A stretch of DNA of 30,710 nt from Actinomycetota bacterium (GCA_013813345.1 JACCRW010000217.1:1-30710); one strand, 5' to 3'; counted from the stretch's first letter, positions 14,379-22,084 are shown. Numbers and translations are program-made. Notes: generated by a model not told the origin, from the sequence alone.

Positions 14379-15941
14379 TCACTGGCCTCGGCTCGCAGGG
14401 TCGACCCCGGCGTAGCGGAGCAGGTCGACCATCCGGAACTCACCGTGCCCGGACGTGCTCGGCAGCGTCGGCTTCCAGCCAGGCTGCGAGGCGACGTAGC
14501 TCGCGGGGTCGGTCTGGAGCAGACCGATCATCACCTCGGCGACGATCCGGCCGCCGACGGGGCCGAGCCGGAGGCCGGCGGCCATCACCTCCGCTTCCTT
14601 GAGCACGTAGTACCAGAGCGGCGTCGAGCGCTCGAGCTTGAGGCCGTAACCGCTCAACTCCTGGAGATCTCCGGGCGCCAGCGCCGGCAGCCCCATCTCC
14701 TTGGCGAGTCGCTGACCCGAAGGGAGCTTCCACGTCAGCTGCCGGAGGAGATTCCGCTGCGGGAGCGAGGTCGGCAGGTCGCCGCTCGCAATCGCGCCGA
14801 GAGGGAGATCGAAGAGAGGAGTCGAGAGCTTCGTGTCGATCAGCTTGTTGGGCTTCACCTCTCCGTCGCCGAAGTCGAAGAACGTCTGCCAGCCCACGAA
14901 CCTCCTCGGCGCGCGGCACCCGCCGCGGAGATCGACCGGATCGGACCCGCTTGCGGCCGGATCGAAGATCAGTCCGAAGAACGCCTTGCCGCGGTCGCCC
15001 TTCAGGTTCGCCCGGTAGGACGGCCGCACCATGCTGTGGCCGAAGCGATAGGCGGCTCCCTGGAACTCGACCGGCATCAGGGCGGCGCCCTTCGGGCGGT
15101 AGAAGCGCCGGCCCTTCGTCAGCACGTCGTCCACGAGCGCCTGCCCGACGAAGAGCGGCAGGAGCTCGTGCAGGATCAACCAGTGGTAGTGCCAGGTCAC
15201 AAGCCGCCGGGCCTGCGCGAACGGATCGGCGGCGCCCGCGCCACGAGCCTCCTCGACGGCTCGGTTGTGACAGAGGATGAAGGCACACTGGAGCCCGGCG
15301 ATCACGACGTGCTCGTCGTTGCGCGGATCGGCGATGACTGCCGTGCCGTCGGCGACCCGAGGCAGGTCCTCGAAGTGCCCGCCGCTGTCGAGCCTGAGCT
15401 TCGCTCGGTCGGCCGGATCGTAGAGCTGAGCCGAGGCGACGGGGCCGCCACCATAGACCGAGTCGAGGTCGAAGGCAGGCGTGCGGCCGTTCACGGCGTC
15501 CCGCGGATCCGTGGGCTGACCGAGCCTGGAACCGACGTCGAAGGTCATGTCGTGGTCGAGGAACTGGCCCATGAACGTCGCGCCCGCGGGGTGGGCGGAG
15601 TTGTTGGGGTTTCCTGCCGAGAGGCTCGGGTCGGTAATCAGGAGCACCGGCCCTTTGTCGAGCGCGTCCTTCGCGTCGAGGATCCCACCCGGCTTGCCGA
15701 TGTCGCGCATCGCCTCCTCGACCTTCGGGCTCTGCGACGCAAATGGCGGCAGCCCTTCGAAGATCCGTCCGAAGCGGTCGGAGCTCGTGGAGTAGGCATG
15801 CTGCGCGTGGGCGGTTCGGGCAGCGGCGCTCTCCGCGCGGACGAGGCCGCCCGAGCCCACCGCAGCCGCGCCGAGGCCGAGGCGGCCGAGGAAGGCTTTC
15901 CGGCTGGAGCGCGAAGGTCGGTCATCGGACGTGGTACTCAT
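14379..15941 (-). CDS. Animal-type haem peroxidase homologue with Tat-like signal
   Basis: A 520-aa member of the animal haem peroxidase (myeloperoxidase-like) superfamily. The N-terminus resembles a Tat signal (SRKAFLGRLGLGAAAVGSGGL, with RK instead of RR), so export in folded form is likely. Key residues follow myeloperoxidase: GQFLDHDMTFD (distal His130, with Gln126 and Asp129, the haem-linking Asp position), DPRNDEH (catalytic Arg207 and Glu210, but His211 where myeloperoxidase has its haem-linking Met), LCHNRAVE, and YRFGHSMV (proximal His302). It may oxidise halides, phenols or lipids outside the cell; the substrate is unknown. AAGGGGGA precedes the ATG, which overlaps the DUF4242 stop by 4 nt, forming an operon. 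Confidence 0.9.
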   Translation of the reverse strand: MSTTSDDRPSRSSRKAFLGRLGLGAAAVGSGGLVRAESAAARTAHAQHAYSTSSDRFGRIFEGLPPFASQSPKVEEAMRDIGKPGGILDAKDALDKGPVLLITDPSLSAGNPNNSAHPAGATFMGQFLDHDMTFDVGSRLGQPTDPRDAVNGRTPAFDLDSVYGGGPVASAQLYDPADRAKLRLDSGGHFEDLPRVADGTAVIADPRNDEHVVIAGLQCAFILCHNRAVEEARGAGAADPFAQARRLVTWHYHWLILHELLPLFVGQALVDDVLTKGRRFYRPKGAALMPVEFQGAAYRFGHSMVRPSYRANLKGDRGKAFFGLIFDPAASGSDPVDLRGGCRAPRRFVGWQTFFDFGDGEVKPNKLIDTKLSTPLFDLPLGAIASGDLPTSLPQRNLLRQLTWKLPSGQRLAKEMGLPALAPGDLQELSGYGLKLERSTPLWYYVLKEAEVMAAGLRLGPVGGRIVAEVMIGLLQTDPASYVASQPGWKPTLPSTSGHGEFRMVDLLRYAGVDPASRGQ

Positions 15942-16234
15942 GGGTCCCCCTTGTCGTGTCGATTCTTGGTGTCACTCGAGACGGCGACTGCCTGGGCGAT
16001 GCGCTCGACGGAGAGCGAAGCGCGGCGCGCGGCCTCGCGGACGGCGTCGGCCGACCCCGCCTCGTAGAGCAGGAAGCAGGTCTCGTCCTCCGGGACGAAG
16101 ATCGAGCGTAGATAGCGGATCGAGGTTCCCTCGCGGGTCAGGTCTTCCGCCGCGCGGCGAGCGCTCTCAGCGCCGCGCCCGGCGGCGTCGGCGTCCGCGC
16201 GGGAGATGTAGAGCTCGAGCAGGAACTCGGCCAT
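15938..16234 (-). CDS. DUF4242 (SCO4226-like) small protein
   Basis: A 98-aa protein of the DUF4242 family, ferredoxin-like alpha/beta proteins of which Streptomyces SCO4226 has been shown to bind nickel. Typical features are AEFLLELYISRADAD at the start, then SIRYLRSIFVPEDETCFLLYEAGSADAVREAARRASLSVERIAQAV. The family's conserved Y-E-A-x-s-x-x-a-V-R-e-a-A-r-r-A is clear. The ATG at 16234 is preferred over the GTG at 16243 because TACGGT (complement 16242-16247) ends 7 nt before it. Its stop overlaps the peroxidase start, so it is the first gene of a two-gene unit. It may handle metal or sense oxidants for the peroxidase (inference). Confidence 0.82.
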   Translation of the reverse strand: MAEFLLELYISRADADAAGRGAESARRAAEDLTREGTSIRYLRSIFVPEDETCFLLYEAGSADAVREAARRASLSVERIAQAVAVSSDTKNRHDKGDP

Positions 16235-16241
16235 GCGCCCC

Positions 16242-16247
16242 ACCGTA
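16242..16247 (-). promoter_or_regulatory. -10 box TACGGT of the DUF4242-peroxidase operon, leaderless
   Basis: On the minus strand TACGGT is followed by 7 nt and the ATG at 16234. It lies in the 64-nt gap after the LAL regulator gene, so the two downstream genes can be transcribed on their own. Confidence 0.4.
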
Positions 16248-16298
16248 CGCCGGCGCGGAGCGCATCGAAATCAGGGAAACCCTCGAACCTTAGGCACG

Positions 16299-19103
16299 CT
16301 ACGTTGTCCGGGCGAGCCGGCGTGTGAGCTGCGACCGCGACCGGACCTCGAGCTTCGCGTAGGCGTGCGAGAGGTGCGTCTCGACTGTGCGCACCGTGAC
16401 GAAGAGCGTGCGTGCGATCTCCTTGTTCGCGAGTCCGTCCGCGGCCAGCTCGGCGACGCGCAGCTCCGCGGGCGTGAGCTCGCCCGTCGGCCGGGGTCGG
16501 CGGGCGCCGACTCGCACGAGCTCGGAACGTGCCTCCTCGGCCCACCCGTTCGATCCGATCTCGTCGAATGCGAACGCGGCGGCCTCGAGCGACTCTCTTG
16601 CCGCGCCCCATTTCCGGAACCGCCGCTGCGCCCGGCCGAGGCCGAGCAGAGACCGCGCTCGGTCGAAACGGAGCCCGAGCTCGCCGTACGCCGCAGCCGC
16701 CCCCGCGAGAGCCGCGGCCGCCTCCCCGTCATAGGCCGGTGACGCGAGCCTCACCAGCGCGTCGCACCGCGCCGCCGTGGCGAGCCCCCAAGGATGGTCT
16801 AGCCGCTCCGCGAGCTCCGCGAGCCGCCCGGTCACGGCGAGCGCCTCGTCGCGCTCACCCAGCTCCACGAGCGCCTCCACGAGATCCGCTGCGACCGGGA
16901 ACGCTCCGGGCTCGTCGATCCCCTCGCGCTCCGTGTGCTCCCAGACTCGGCGCAGGCTTGCCGCCGCTCGCTCCGGCTCATGCTTGAGCAGGGCGGCGAT
17001 TCCGCGCGCCCTCAAGGCCTCGAGCAGGTCCCAGCGAACGCCGGTTGTCTCCGCCCGCGCGATCGCCTCGGCGGCCCATTGCTCGGCCTCGTCGGGAAGA
17101 CCTCGGCCGGCGGCGGCGAGCGCACGACAGCGCTCGTACATCGGCCAGACGAGGAGCTCCCGGTCGGACGACTCGGCCCATTCGTCGAGGAGGCGCGATG
17201 CCGCCTCCCAGCCGCCCGCACGCAACTCGAGCTCGCAGACGTGGAGCCGCTGCAACGTGTACGAGACCGGTTCCCCTCGCTCGTCGGCAAGTGAGAGGAG
17301 CTGCGTCAGAACGGCCCGAGCCTCGACGACGTCGCCTCGCCAGACGAGCCGTTGCCCGGCGATCCGCTCGGGGGAGCCGGCGCTGTAGGGAACCGAGTCG
17401 GCCGCGGCGCGGAAGCGCTCGCACAGGTCGTCGATCGGCAGGCCCCGTAGGCTGCGCGCCCAGCTCAGCGAGAAGAGCGCGACCCGCTCTACGTCCTCGG
17501 GGCCGGCGTGCCGCGCAGCCGGCAGCTCGTCCAACGCCTCTTGTGCCCACGCTTCGGCCTCGTGGATCCGCTCGACGCCGATGACCGCTGAGTTGCTCGC
17601 GATCTTCGCCAGCGCGTAGGCGCGCAGGCCGGGGTCGTTCCTGCTCTCGGCGTGCGCTCGCCGGAGGTAGCGCCGGGTGTCGTAGTTGCTCGGCGTCGCG
17701 CACTCGGAGAGAAGCAGGCACGCCCGAACGCGCGCCGCGCCCGGAGGCAGCGCATCGAGCTCCGGCAAGAGCAGCTTCGACGCCTGACGAGGCGCGCCCG
17801 CCACCTCGAAGTACCAGCCGAGCGCAAGCAGCCGATCGCTGCGCTCCGCCGATCCTCGCGGGGTGAGGCGCAGCGCGTGCTCGGCCAGTGCCGCCGCGTC
17901 CTGTGCAGCACCCCGAGCGGCCGCACCCGCGGCGGCTGCGGCGAGCGTGGCAGCGAGCTCCGCATCCGGACGCTCCGTCGCAAGGGCAAGATGACGGGCT
18001 CTCAGCTCCTCGTCGGCGACCGCAGCCGCGAGCTCGAGATGGAGCTCGCGCCGCTCGCGTGCCCGCGACTGGCGAACGGCGGCGGCCGCGAGCAGGGGAT
18101 GCGACGCGCGCACACGGTCGCCGTCGGCAAGCAGCACGCCTGCCTCGAGAGCGTCGTCGAGCGCGCCCGGATCGGCGAGCGCTGCGACCTGGGCTGAGCG
18201 CAGCTCGCCGCTCAGCGCGACCGCGAGCAGCAGCCTGTGCACGGGCTGGGTCAGCCGCGCGACGCGGGTGCCGAGCAGGTCCTCGACGCCGTCCGGCACC
18301 GGAATGTCCTCGCCGAGCTCTAGCGACTCTCGCCCCACCAGGGTGCGACCGACCTCGATCGCGAACAACGGGTTCCCGAGCGTGGACTCGAAGATTCGGC
18401 GCAAGAGTTGCCGCGACAGGCTCAGGCCCAGCCGTTCGACCAAGAGCCGGCGGATCGCGCCGAGGCTGAGCGGGCCGACCTCGAGGCGCGCGAGCGGCCC
18501 TCGCTCGAGCTCGCGCTCGAGAGCGGACGAGCGTCCCGGGCGTTTGGCGAGCAGGAAGCCGATCGGTTCGCCTTCGAGGCGGCGCGCTGCAAAGGCAAGA
18601 GCGTCGGCGGAGGGCGGATCGAGCCATTGGATGTCGTCGATCGCGACCAGCAGCGGCTCGTGCGCGGCCAGCGCCCGTAACACGTTGAGGAGCCCGAGCG
18701 CGATCGCGTGCGGCTCCGGTGCCCCGGTCGGCTCGGTCCGCAGGAGCGCGACTTCGAGCGCGCGGAGCTGTGGCGCCGGCAGGCTGTCAAGGCCGTCCGT
18801 CGCGACGCCGTCGAGCAGGTCGATCAACGCTGCGAAGGAGAGCCGGGCCTCGGCATCGCTCGGTCGCGCCGAGAGGACGCGCAGCCCTTGCGCGCGGGCT
18901 TCGTCGAGCGCCGCCGCCCAGAGCGTCGTCTTGCCGATGCCCGGCCCGCCGGTCAGGACGAATCCCCGTGGCGAGCGCTCACCGGCGAGAAACTCACGCA
19001 GCACTGCGAGCTCCGGCTCGCGGCCGACGAGTTGTGCGCCCGGGTCTGCGGCCCCGCCCAGCACGTCTTCACTGTCGCACATGCCGGGGCGAAGGCATAC
19101 CAT
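16299..19103 (-). CDS. LAL-family LuxR-type transcriptional regulator with AAA ATPase domain
   Basis: A 934-aa large ATP-binding regulator of the LuxR family (MalT/LAL type). The N-terminal AAA/NACHT-like ATPase has the leading VGREPELAVLREFL, Walker A GGPGIGKTT (52-60) and Walker B LLVAIDDIQWLD. A long helical, Ala/Leu-rich middle (about 340-850) resembles TPR-type repeats. The C-terminal LuxR HTH (about 870-930) reads LTPAELRVAELAADGLANKEIARTLFV, then TVRTVETHLSHAYAKLEVRSRSQL. These proteins usually bind a ligand and ATP and activate nearby operons. It lies just upstream of the DUF4242-peroxidase genes on the same strand, its most likely targets. ATG 19103 is given; ATG 19082 is also possible. 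It is divergent from pyk with only 20 nt between them. Confidence 0.9.
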   Translation of the reverse strand: MVCLRPGMCDSEDVLGGAADPGAQLVGREPELAVLREFLAGERSPRGFVLTGGPGIGKTTLWAAALDEARAQGLRVLSARPSDAEARLSFAALIDLLDGVATDGLDSLPAPQLRALEVALLRTEPTGAPEPHAIALGLLNVLRALAAHEPLLVAIDDIQWLDPPSADALAFAARRLEGEPIGFLLAKRPGRSSALERELERGPLARLEVGPLSLGAIRRLLVERLGLSLSRQLLRRIFESTLGNPLFAIEVGRTLVGRESLELGEDIPVPDGVEDLLGTRVARLTQPVHRLLLAVALSGELRSAQVAALADPGALDDALEAGVLLADGDRVRASHPLLAAAAVRQSRARERRELHLELAAAVADEELRARHLALATERPDAELAATLAAAAAGAAARGAAQDAAALAEHALRLTPRGSAERSDRLLALGWYFEVAGAPRQASKLLLPELDALPPGAARVRACLLLSECATPSNYDTRRYLRRAHAESRNDPGLRAYALAKIASNSAVIGVERIHEAEAWAQEALDELPAARHAGPEDVERVALFSLSWARSLRGLPIDDLCERFRAAADSVPYSAGSPERIAGQRLVWRGDVVEARAVLTQLLSLADERGEPVSYTLQRLHVCELELRAGGWEAASRLLDEWAESSDRELLVWPMYERCRALAAAGRGLPDEAEQWAAEAIARAETTGVRWDLLEALRARGIAALLKHEPERAAASLRRVWEHTEREGIDEPGAFPVAADLVEALVELGERDEALAVTGRLAELAERLDHPWGLATAARCDALVRLASPAYDGEAAAALAGAAAAYGELGLRFDRARSLLGLGRAQRRFRKWGAARESLEAAAFAFDEIGSNGWAEEARSELVRVGARRPRPTGELTPAELRVAELAADGLANKEIARTLFVTVRTVETHLSHAYAKLEVRSRSQLTRRLARTT

Positions 19104-19111
19104 CGATCATC

Positions 19112-19117
19112 TAGGTT
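19112..19117 (+). promoter_or_regulatory. -10 box TAGGTT of pyk, leaderless
   Basis: TAGGTT ends 6 nt before the pyk ATG (19124). On the other strand TAGATG (complement 19108-19113) could serve the LAL gene, so the two promoters would physically overlap in the 20-nt divergent gap. Confidence 0.5.
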
Positions 19118-19123
19118 GTAGCG

Positions 19124-20533
19124 ATGGCCCTCGAACCGCGCCGGACGAAGATCGTGGCCACGATCGGCCCCGCGAGCTCGGCGCCCGGGGTGCTGGAGCA
19201 GCTCGTCGAGACGATCGATGGCGCGCGGCTCAACTTCTCGCACGGGACGCGGGAAGTCCACGCCGAGACGTCCGCGGCGATCCGCGCCGCCCAGGAGCAG
19301 GTGGGCCGGCCCGTCGCGGTGATCGCCGATCTCCAGGGGCCGAAGCTCCGCATCGGCGAGCTCGCTGCGCCGGTCGAGCTCGTCCGTGGGGAGTATGTGA
19401 CGATCGCCGGCGAGGACGGGGCGCACCCGGACGACCTGCCCGTCGCGCCGGACGTGCTCGGCTCGATCCTCCAACCCGGCAACGACGTGTTGATCGACGA
19501 CGGCTCGGTCCGGCTGCGCGTCGAGAAGGTCGACCGCGGCCGCGCCCGCTGCGAGGTGCTCGTCGGCGGCACCGTCAGCTCGCACAAGGGCGTCAACCTA
19601 CCCGGGGTGCCGCTGCCGATTCCCTCGCTGACGCGGAAGGACATCGACGATCTCCAGTTCGCGCTCGAGCTCGGCGTCGACTACGTCGCGCTCTCGTTCG
19701 TCCGCACCGCGTCGGACGTGCAGGCGCTGCGGACGCTGATCGAGGCCGCCGGCTCGACCGCGCACGTGATCGCGAAGATCGAGAAGGCCGAGGCGGTCGC
19801 GGTACTCGACGACATCCTCCGCGAGGCCGATGCCGTGATGGTCGCGCGCGGCGACCTCGGAGTCGAGATCGGCGCCGCCGACGTGCCGCTGCTCCAGAAG
19901 CGGATCATCCTGCGCGCGCTCGAGCGGGGGAAGCCGGTGATCACGGCCACGCAGATGCTCGAGTCGATGGTGCATGCGCCCGAGCCGACCCGCGCCGAAG
20001 CCTCGGATGTCGCGAACGCGATCCTCGACGGAACCTCGGCGCTGATGCTCTCCGGCGAGACCGCGATCGGCGACTACCCGGTCGAGGCGGTCGCGTTGAT
20101 GAACCGGATCGCCTACGCCGTAGAGCCGAGCCTCGGCTACCGGCACGAGATTCCCGAGGCGGAGGAGCAGCCGACGATCGGCCAGGCGATGTCGAACGCC
20201 GCCTGCGACATCGCCGAGGCGCTTGCGGCGAAGGCGCTGCTCGTGCCGACCTTTACCGGGCGCACGGCCTCGGCCGTGGCGCGCCTGCGTCCCCGGCGGC
20301 CGATCATCGGGCTCACGCACCACAAGCACTCCTTCCAGCACATGGCGCTCGAGTGGGGGGTGACGCCGGTACACATTCCGCAGGCCGCCGACGTCGAGGA
20401 GCTCTGGGCGACCTCGCTCGACGCGGCGCGAAGCACCGGGATCGTGGAGGCGGGCGACCGGGTCGTGATCACCGCCGGTACGGCCGTGAACATGCCGGGG
20501 ACCACGAACGTGATCAAGGTCGACATCGCCTGA
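19124..20533 (+). CDS. pyk: Pyruvate kinase
   Basis: Transfers phosphate from phosphoenolpyruvate to ADP, the last step of glycolysis. 469 aa, normal for the short bacterial form without a PEP-utiliser extension. Motifs in order: RRTKIVATIGPAS, ARLNFSHG, VIADLQGPKLRIG, HKGVNLPG, ALSFVRTASDV, the signature around HVIAKIEKAEAV (catalytic Lys), VMVARGDLGVEIG (metal-binding), ATQMLESM, PTRAEASDVANAILDGTSALMLSGETAIG, and a C-terminal domain with LLVPTFTGRTASAVARLRPRRPI. The ATG at 19124 follows a leaderless -10 box. It is a glycolytic neighbour of eno, but the peroxidase/LAL block lies between them on the other strand. Confidence 0.97.
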   Translation: MALEPRRTKIVATIGPASSAPGVLEQLVETIDGARLNFSHGTREVHAETSAAIRAAQEQVGRPVAVIADLQGPKLRIGELAAPVELVRGEYVTIAGEDGAHPDDLPVAPDVLGSILQPGNDVLIDDGSVRLRVEKVDRGRARCEVLVGGTVSSHKGVNLPGVPLPIPSLTRKDIDDLQFALELGVDYVALSFVRTASDVQALRTLIEAAGSTAHVIAKIEKAEAVAVLDDILREADAVMVARGDLGVEIGAADVPLLQKRIILRALERGKPVITATQMLESMVHAPEPTRAEASDVANAILDGTSALMLSGETAIGDYPVEAVALMNRIAYAVEPSLGYRHEIPEAEEQPTIGQAMSNAACDIAEALAAKALLVPTFTGRTASAVARLRPRRPIIGLTHHKHSFQHMALEWGVTPVHIPQAADVEELWATSLDAARSTGIVEAGDRVVITAGTAVNMPGTTNVIKVDIA

Positions 20534-20564
20534 CCCCCGGACGTCCTGACCGCCCGCGGCTCCG

Positions 20565-20596
20565 GGCCGGCCCATCTTCAGTCAGTAGGGCCGGCC
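20565..20596 (+). terminator. GC-rich hairpin after pyk, possible terminator
   Basis: GGCCGGCCC (20565-20573) and GGGCCGGCC (20588-20596) form a perfect 9-bp stem with a 14-nt loop, 31 nt after the pyk stop. There is no T-run, as is common for high-GC actinobacteria. Confidence 0.4.
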
Positions 20597-20705
20597 TCCG
20601 CCGCGGCCTCGCGCGCCTGAGCGCACGCGGCTCTTCGGGTCTGTGCTTCCACACTATCCCTTCCGCCCGCGCACGCTCAGCCACGCGCCAGGAACGTAAT
20701 GGGGT

Positions 20706-20743
20706 CGTGATTGATTGTCACGATGTTGTGACAAGCCGTCACA
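20706..20743. promoter_or_regulatory. Helically phased GTGA/TCAC half-site array, candidate operator
   Basis: Four half-sites alternate: GTGA 20707, TCAC 20718, GTGA 20728, TCAC 20739 (spacing 11, 10, 11 bp). They form nested palindromes: CGTGA-N7-TCACG, TTGTCAC-N6-GTGACAA (20715-20734) and TGTGAC-N5-GTCACA (20727-20743). The TGTGA...TCACA form resembles CRP/FNR-family sites but with N7 instead of N6. One face of the helix would carry all sites. Confidence 0.6.
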
Positions 20744-20763
20744 GCCCCTCAGGTGTTCAGTCG

Positions 20764-20807
20764 GTAGCGTGTTCCCAGGGGGTTCGCCGGCCCCTGGGGG
20801 CACGTAC
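20764..20807 (+). promoter_or_regulatory. Long leader hairpin upstream of ftsB/divIC
   Basis: GTA-g-CGTG-TT-CCCAGGGG (20764-20781) pairs with CCCCTGGG-GG-CACG-TAC (20791-20807) around a 9-nt loop. The only defects are one bulged G (20767) and two U-G wobbles. No long T-run follows, so it is more likely a structured leader than a terminator. I could not match it to a known riboswitch. Confidence 0.6.
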
Positions 20808-20855
20808 GGCGGCGGCGCGAGCAGGAGCCACGGAGCGCGTGCGGAAACGGGTGCC

Positions 20856-21266
20856 GTGGCCAAGCGAGTACAGCGCCCCAGATCTCGGCAGGAGAACGCC
20901 GCGCCGAGGAAGAAGTCGAAGCGCCGCGCGCGCTCGCACCGCTCCGCGATCCTGCTGCGCTGGTGCGTCGTCGGCGTACTCGGGTTCGTGGCGGTCCTCT
21001 ACTACCGGCCGCTCGCGAGCTACGTCGAGACCCGCTCGACGCTGAACGCACGCCAGGCCGAGGTGCGCGAGCTGCGGACGGAGCGAACTCGGCTCCAGGC
21101 CCGGCTCGCGGATTCCGCAACTCTCGCGGCGCTCACGCGAGAAGCCCGCCGGAACGGGCTCGTCCGCCCCGGCGAGCAGCTCTTCGTCGTCCGGGGAATC
21201 GCCGAATGGCGGCGCGCCCAGCGGGCCGTCCGCCGCGGCGAAGCTAGGATCGGGCGGGATGGATGA
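20856..21266 (+). CDS. Septum formation initiator, FtsB/DivIC family
   Basis: A small bitopic division protein (136 aa) that joins FtsL and FtsQ in the divisome. A basic cytoplasmic tail (about 1-35, VAKRVQRPRSRQENAAPRKKSKRR) is followed by one membrane helix (about 36-56, LLRWCVVGVLGFVAVLYYRPL). A coiled coil with DivIC features comes next: LNARQAEVRELRTERTRLQARLADSATLAALTREARRNGLVRPGEQLFVV. The GTG start at 20856 gives the usual family length; upstream in-frame codons are low-complexity. It sits next to the DUF501 gene, as in M. tuberculosis (Rv1024-Rv1025). Its 3' end overlaps the DUF501 gene by 8 nt and contains its -10 box. Confidence 0.88.
   Translation: MAKRVQRPRSRQENAAPRKKSKRRARSHRSAILLRWCVVGVLGFVAVLYYRPLASYVETRSTLNARQAEVRELRTERTRLQARLADSATLAALTREARRNGLVRPGEQLFVVRGIAEWRRAQRAVRRGEARIGRDG
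21245..21250 (+). promoter_or_regulatory. -10 box TAGGAT of the DUF501 gene, leaderless
   Basis: TAGGAT ends 8 nt before ATG 21259 and lies inside the 3' end of the ftsB/divIC gene. It may give the downstream genes their own transcript. Confidence 0.4.
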
Positions 21267-21756
21267 TCGCGCGCTCGTCGAGCGGCAGCTCGGTCGCCGG
21301 CCCCGCGCATTTCGTCGCGTAGCGCGGCGCTGCCCCTTCGGCACGCCCGCGGTCACCGAGCAGGAGCCTTACGACGACGCGGGCGAGCCGTTTCCCACCA
21401 CCTACTACCTCACGTGCCCGCACCTCGTCGCCGCGGTCGCCCGCCTCGAGGCCGCCGGCGGAGTCGAGCGCTGGGGCTCGGCCGTGGAGGAGGACTCCGG
21501 GCTCGCAGCCGATCTCGAGCGGACAACAGAGGAGCAGCGGTCAGCGCGTCGCGAGCTGGCCCGAGGGAGAACGGGGCGCGACGGCGGCGCCTCGCTCGGG
21601 CTCGGGATCGGCGGGAGCCGTAACCCGCGCCGGCTCAAGTGCCTGCACGCCCACGTCGCCTATGCCCTCGCCCGGCCGGGCTACGCGCTCGGCGAGCGCG
21701 TCCTCGCAGAGCTCGATCCGATCTGGCCCCCGCAGGCCTGTTGTACGCCGCAGTAG
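21259..21756 (+). CDS. DUF501 family protein
   Basis: A 165-aa member of DUF501, an actinobacterial family usually next to divIC and ppx. Conserved features are the N-terminal VERQLGRRPRAFRRVARRCPFGTPAV, then PFPTTYYLTCPHLVAAVARLEAAGGV and, near the C-terminus, LKCLHAHVAYALARPGYALGERVLAEL. Conserved Cys and His residues (RCPFG, TCPHL, KCLHAH) suggest a metal site. The function is unknown. The exopolyphosphatase gene that usually follows is absent here; a short unknown gene takes its place. Confidence 0.9.
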   Translation: MDDRALVERQLGRRPRAFRRVARRCPFGTPAVTEQEPYDDAGEPFPTTYYLTCPHLVAAVARLEAAGGVERWGSAVEEDSGLAADLERTTEEQRSARRELARGRTGRDGGASLGLGIGGSRNPRRLKCLHAHVAYALARPGYALGERVLAELDPIWPPQACCTPQ

Positions 21757-21759
21757 CAT
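21754..21759 (+). promoter_or_regulatory. -10 box TAGCAT of the 105-aa gene, leaderless
   Basis: TAGCAT overlaps the DUF501 stop codon and ends 7 nt before ATG 21767. This spacing decides the start against a longer in-frame version from 21662. Confidence 0.4.
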
Positions 21760-21766
21760 CGAGCGC

Positions 21767-22084
21767 ATGTCCGAGGTCGAGATCGAGAGCGCCCGGCGCG
21801 AGTGGGAGGACGGCCGCAGGCGGCTGCTCGAGGAGGCCGAGGACGCGCGCGAGCGCGAGCGGCTGCTGGCGCAGGTCGACGCGGTGATGGAGGAGTTGCG
21901 CCGTCGCGTCGGCGGCACGTTCACGCTCGCCGAGCTCACGCGCGCATACGCCGGCGCCGACTCCTGGAGCCGCGAGATCGTCGCGCAACGGGCCGCCTCG
22001 CCCGGCTGGCCCCGAACCCTCTCGCTCGTCGAAGCCGCCGCGTTCCAGCTCTACTCGCGCGGTGCCGCCGACTACGAGCCGTGA
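21767..22084 (+). CDS. Unknown 105-aa cytoplasmic protein
   Basis: I do not recognise this protein. It has an N-terminal charged helical stretch (EVEIESARREWEDGRRRLLEEAEDARERERLLAQVDAVMEELRRR, about 3-48), probably a coiled coil. A compact C-terminal part (about 49-105) follows, with GTFTLAELTRAYAGADSWSREIVAQRA and RTLSLVEAAAFQLYSRGAADYEP. The C-terminal half has conserved-looking aromatic residues and an even hydrophobic pattern, so it should be a folded domain. It has no signal or membrane helix. The stop overlaps the next gene by 4 nt (GTGA), so the two are coupled. Its place after ftsB and DUF501 suggests a role near division or the envelope (inference only). Confidence 0.75.
   Translation: MSEVEIESARREWEDGRRRLLEEAEDARERERLLAQVDAVMEELRRRVGGTFTLAELTRAYAGADSWSREIVAQRAASPGWPRTLSLVEAAAFQLYSRGAADYEP

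Larger units (their letters stand above)
20534..20855. other. Structured 320-bp intergenic region between pyk and ftsB
   Basis: No gene is supported here. From left to right it holds a GC-rich hairpin after pyk (20565-20596), an unremarkable stretch, a cluster of GTGA/TCAC half-sites spaced 10-11 bp (20706-20743), and a long near-perfect hairpin (20764-20807) about 50 nt before the ftsB/divIC start. An open frame continuous with ftsB runs from 20715, but its translation is low-complexity and lacks similarity. The region is the best candidate in the window for a cis-regulatory element. Confidence 0.6.

Noticed and set aside
14445..16067. 540-codon plus-strand frame opposite the peroxidase gene
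   Set aside because: Shadow frame; the minus strand has complete haem peroxidase motifs, a Tat-like signal and a ribosome binding site.
20706..20807. Known riboswitch (c-di-AMP or cobalamin type) before ftsB
   Set aside because: I could not find the conserved core sequences of those classes; only the hairpin and half-sites are visible.
18268..21045. 925-codon plus-strand frame across the LAL and pyk genes
   Set aside because: Crosses two well-supported genes on opposite strands and is Arg/Ser low-complexity.
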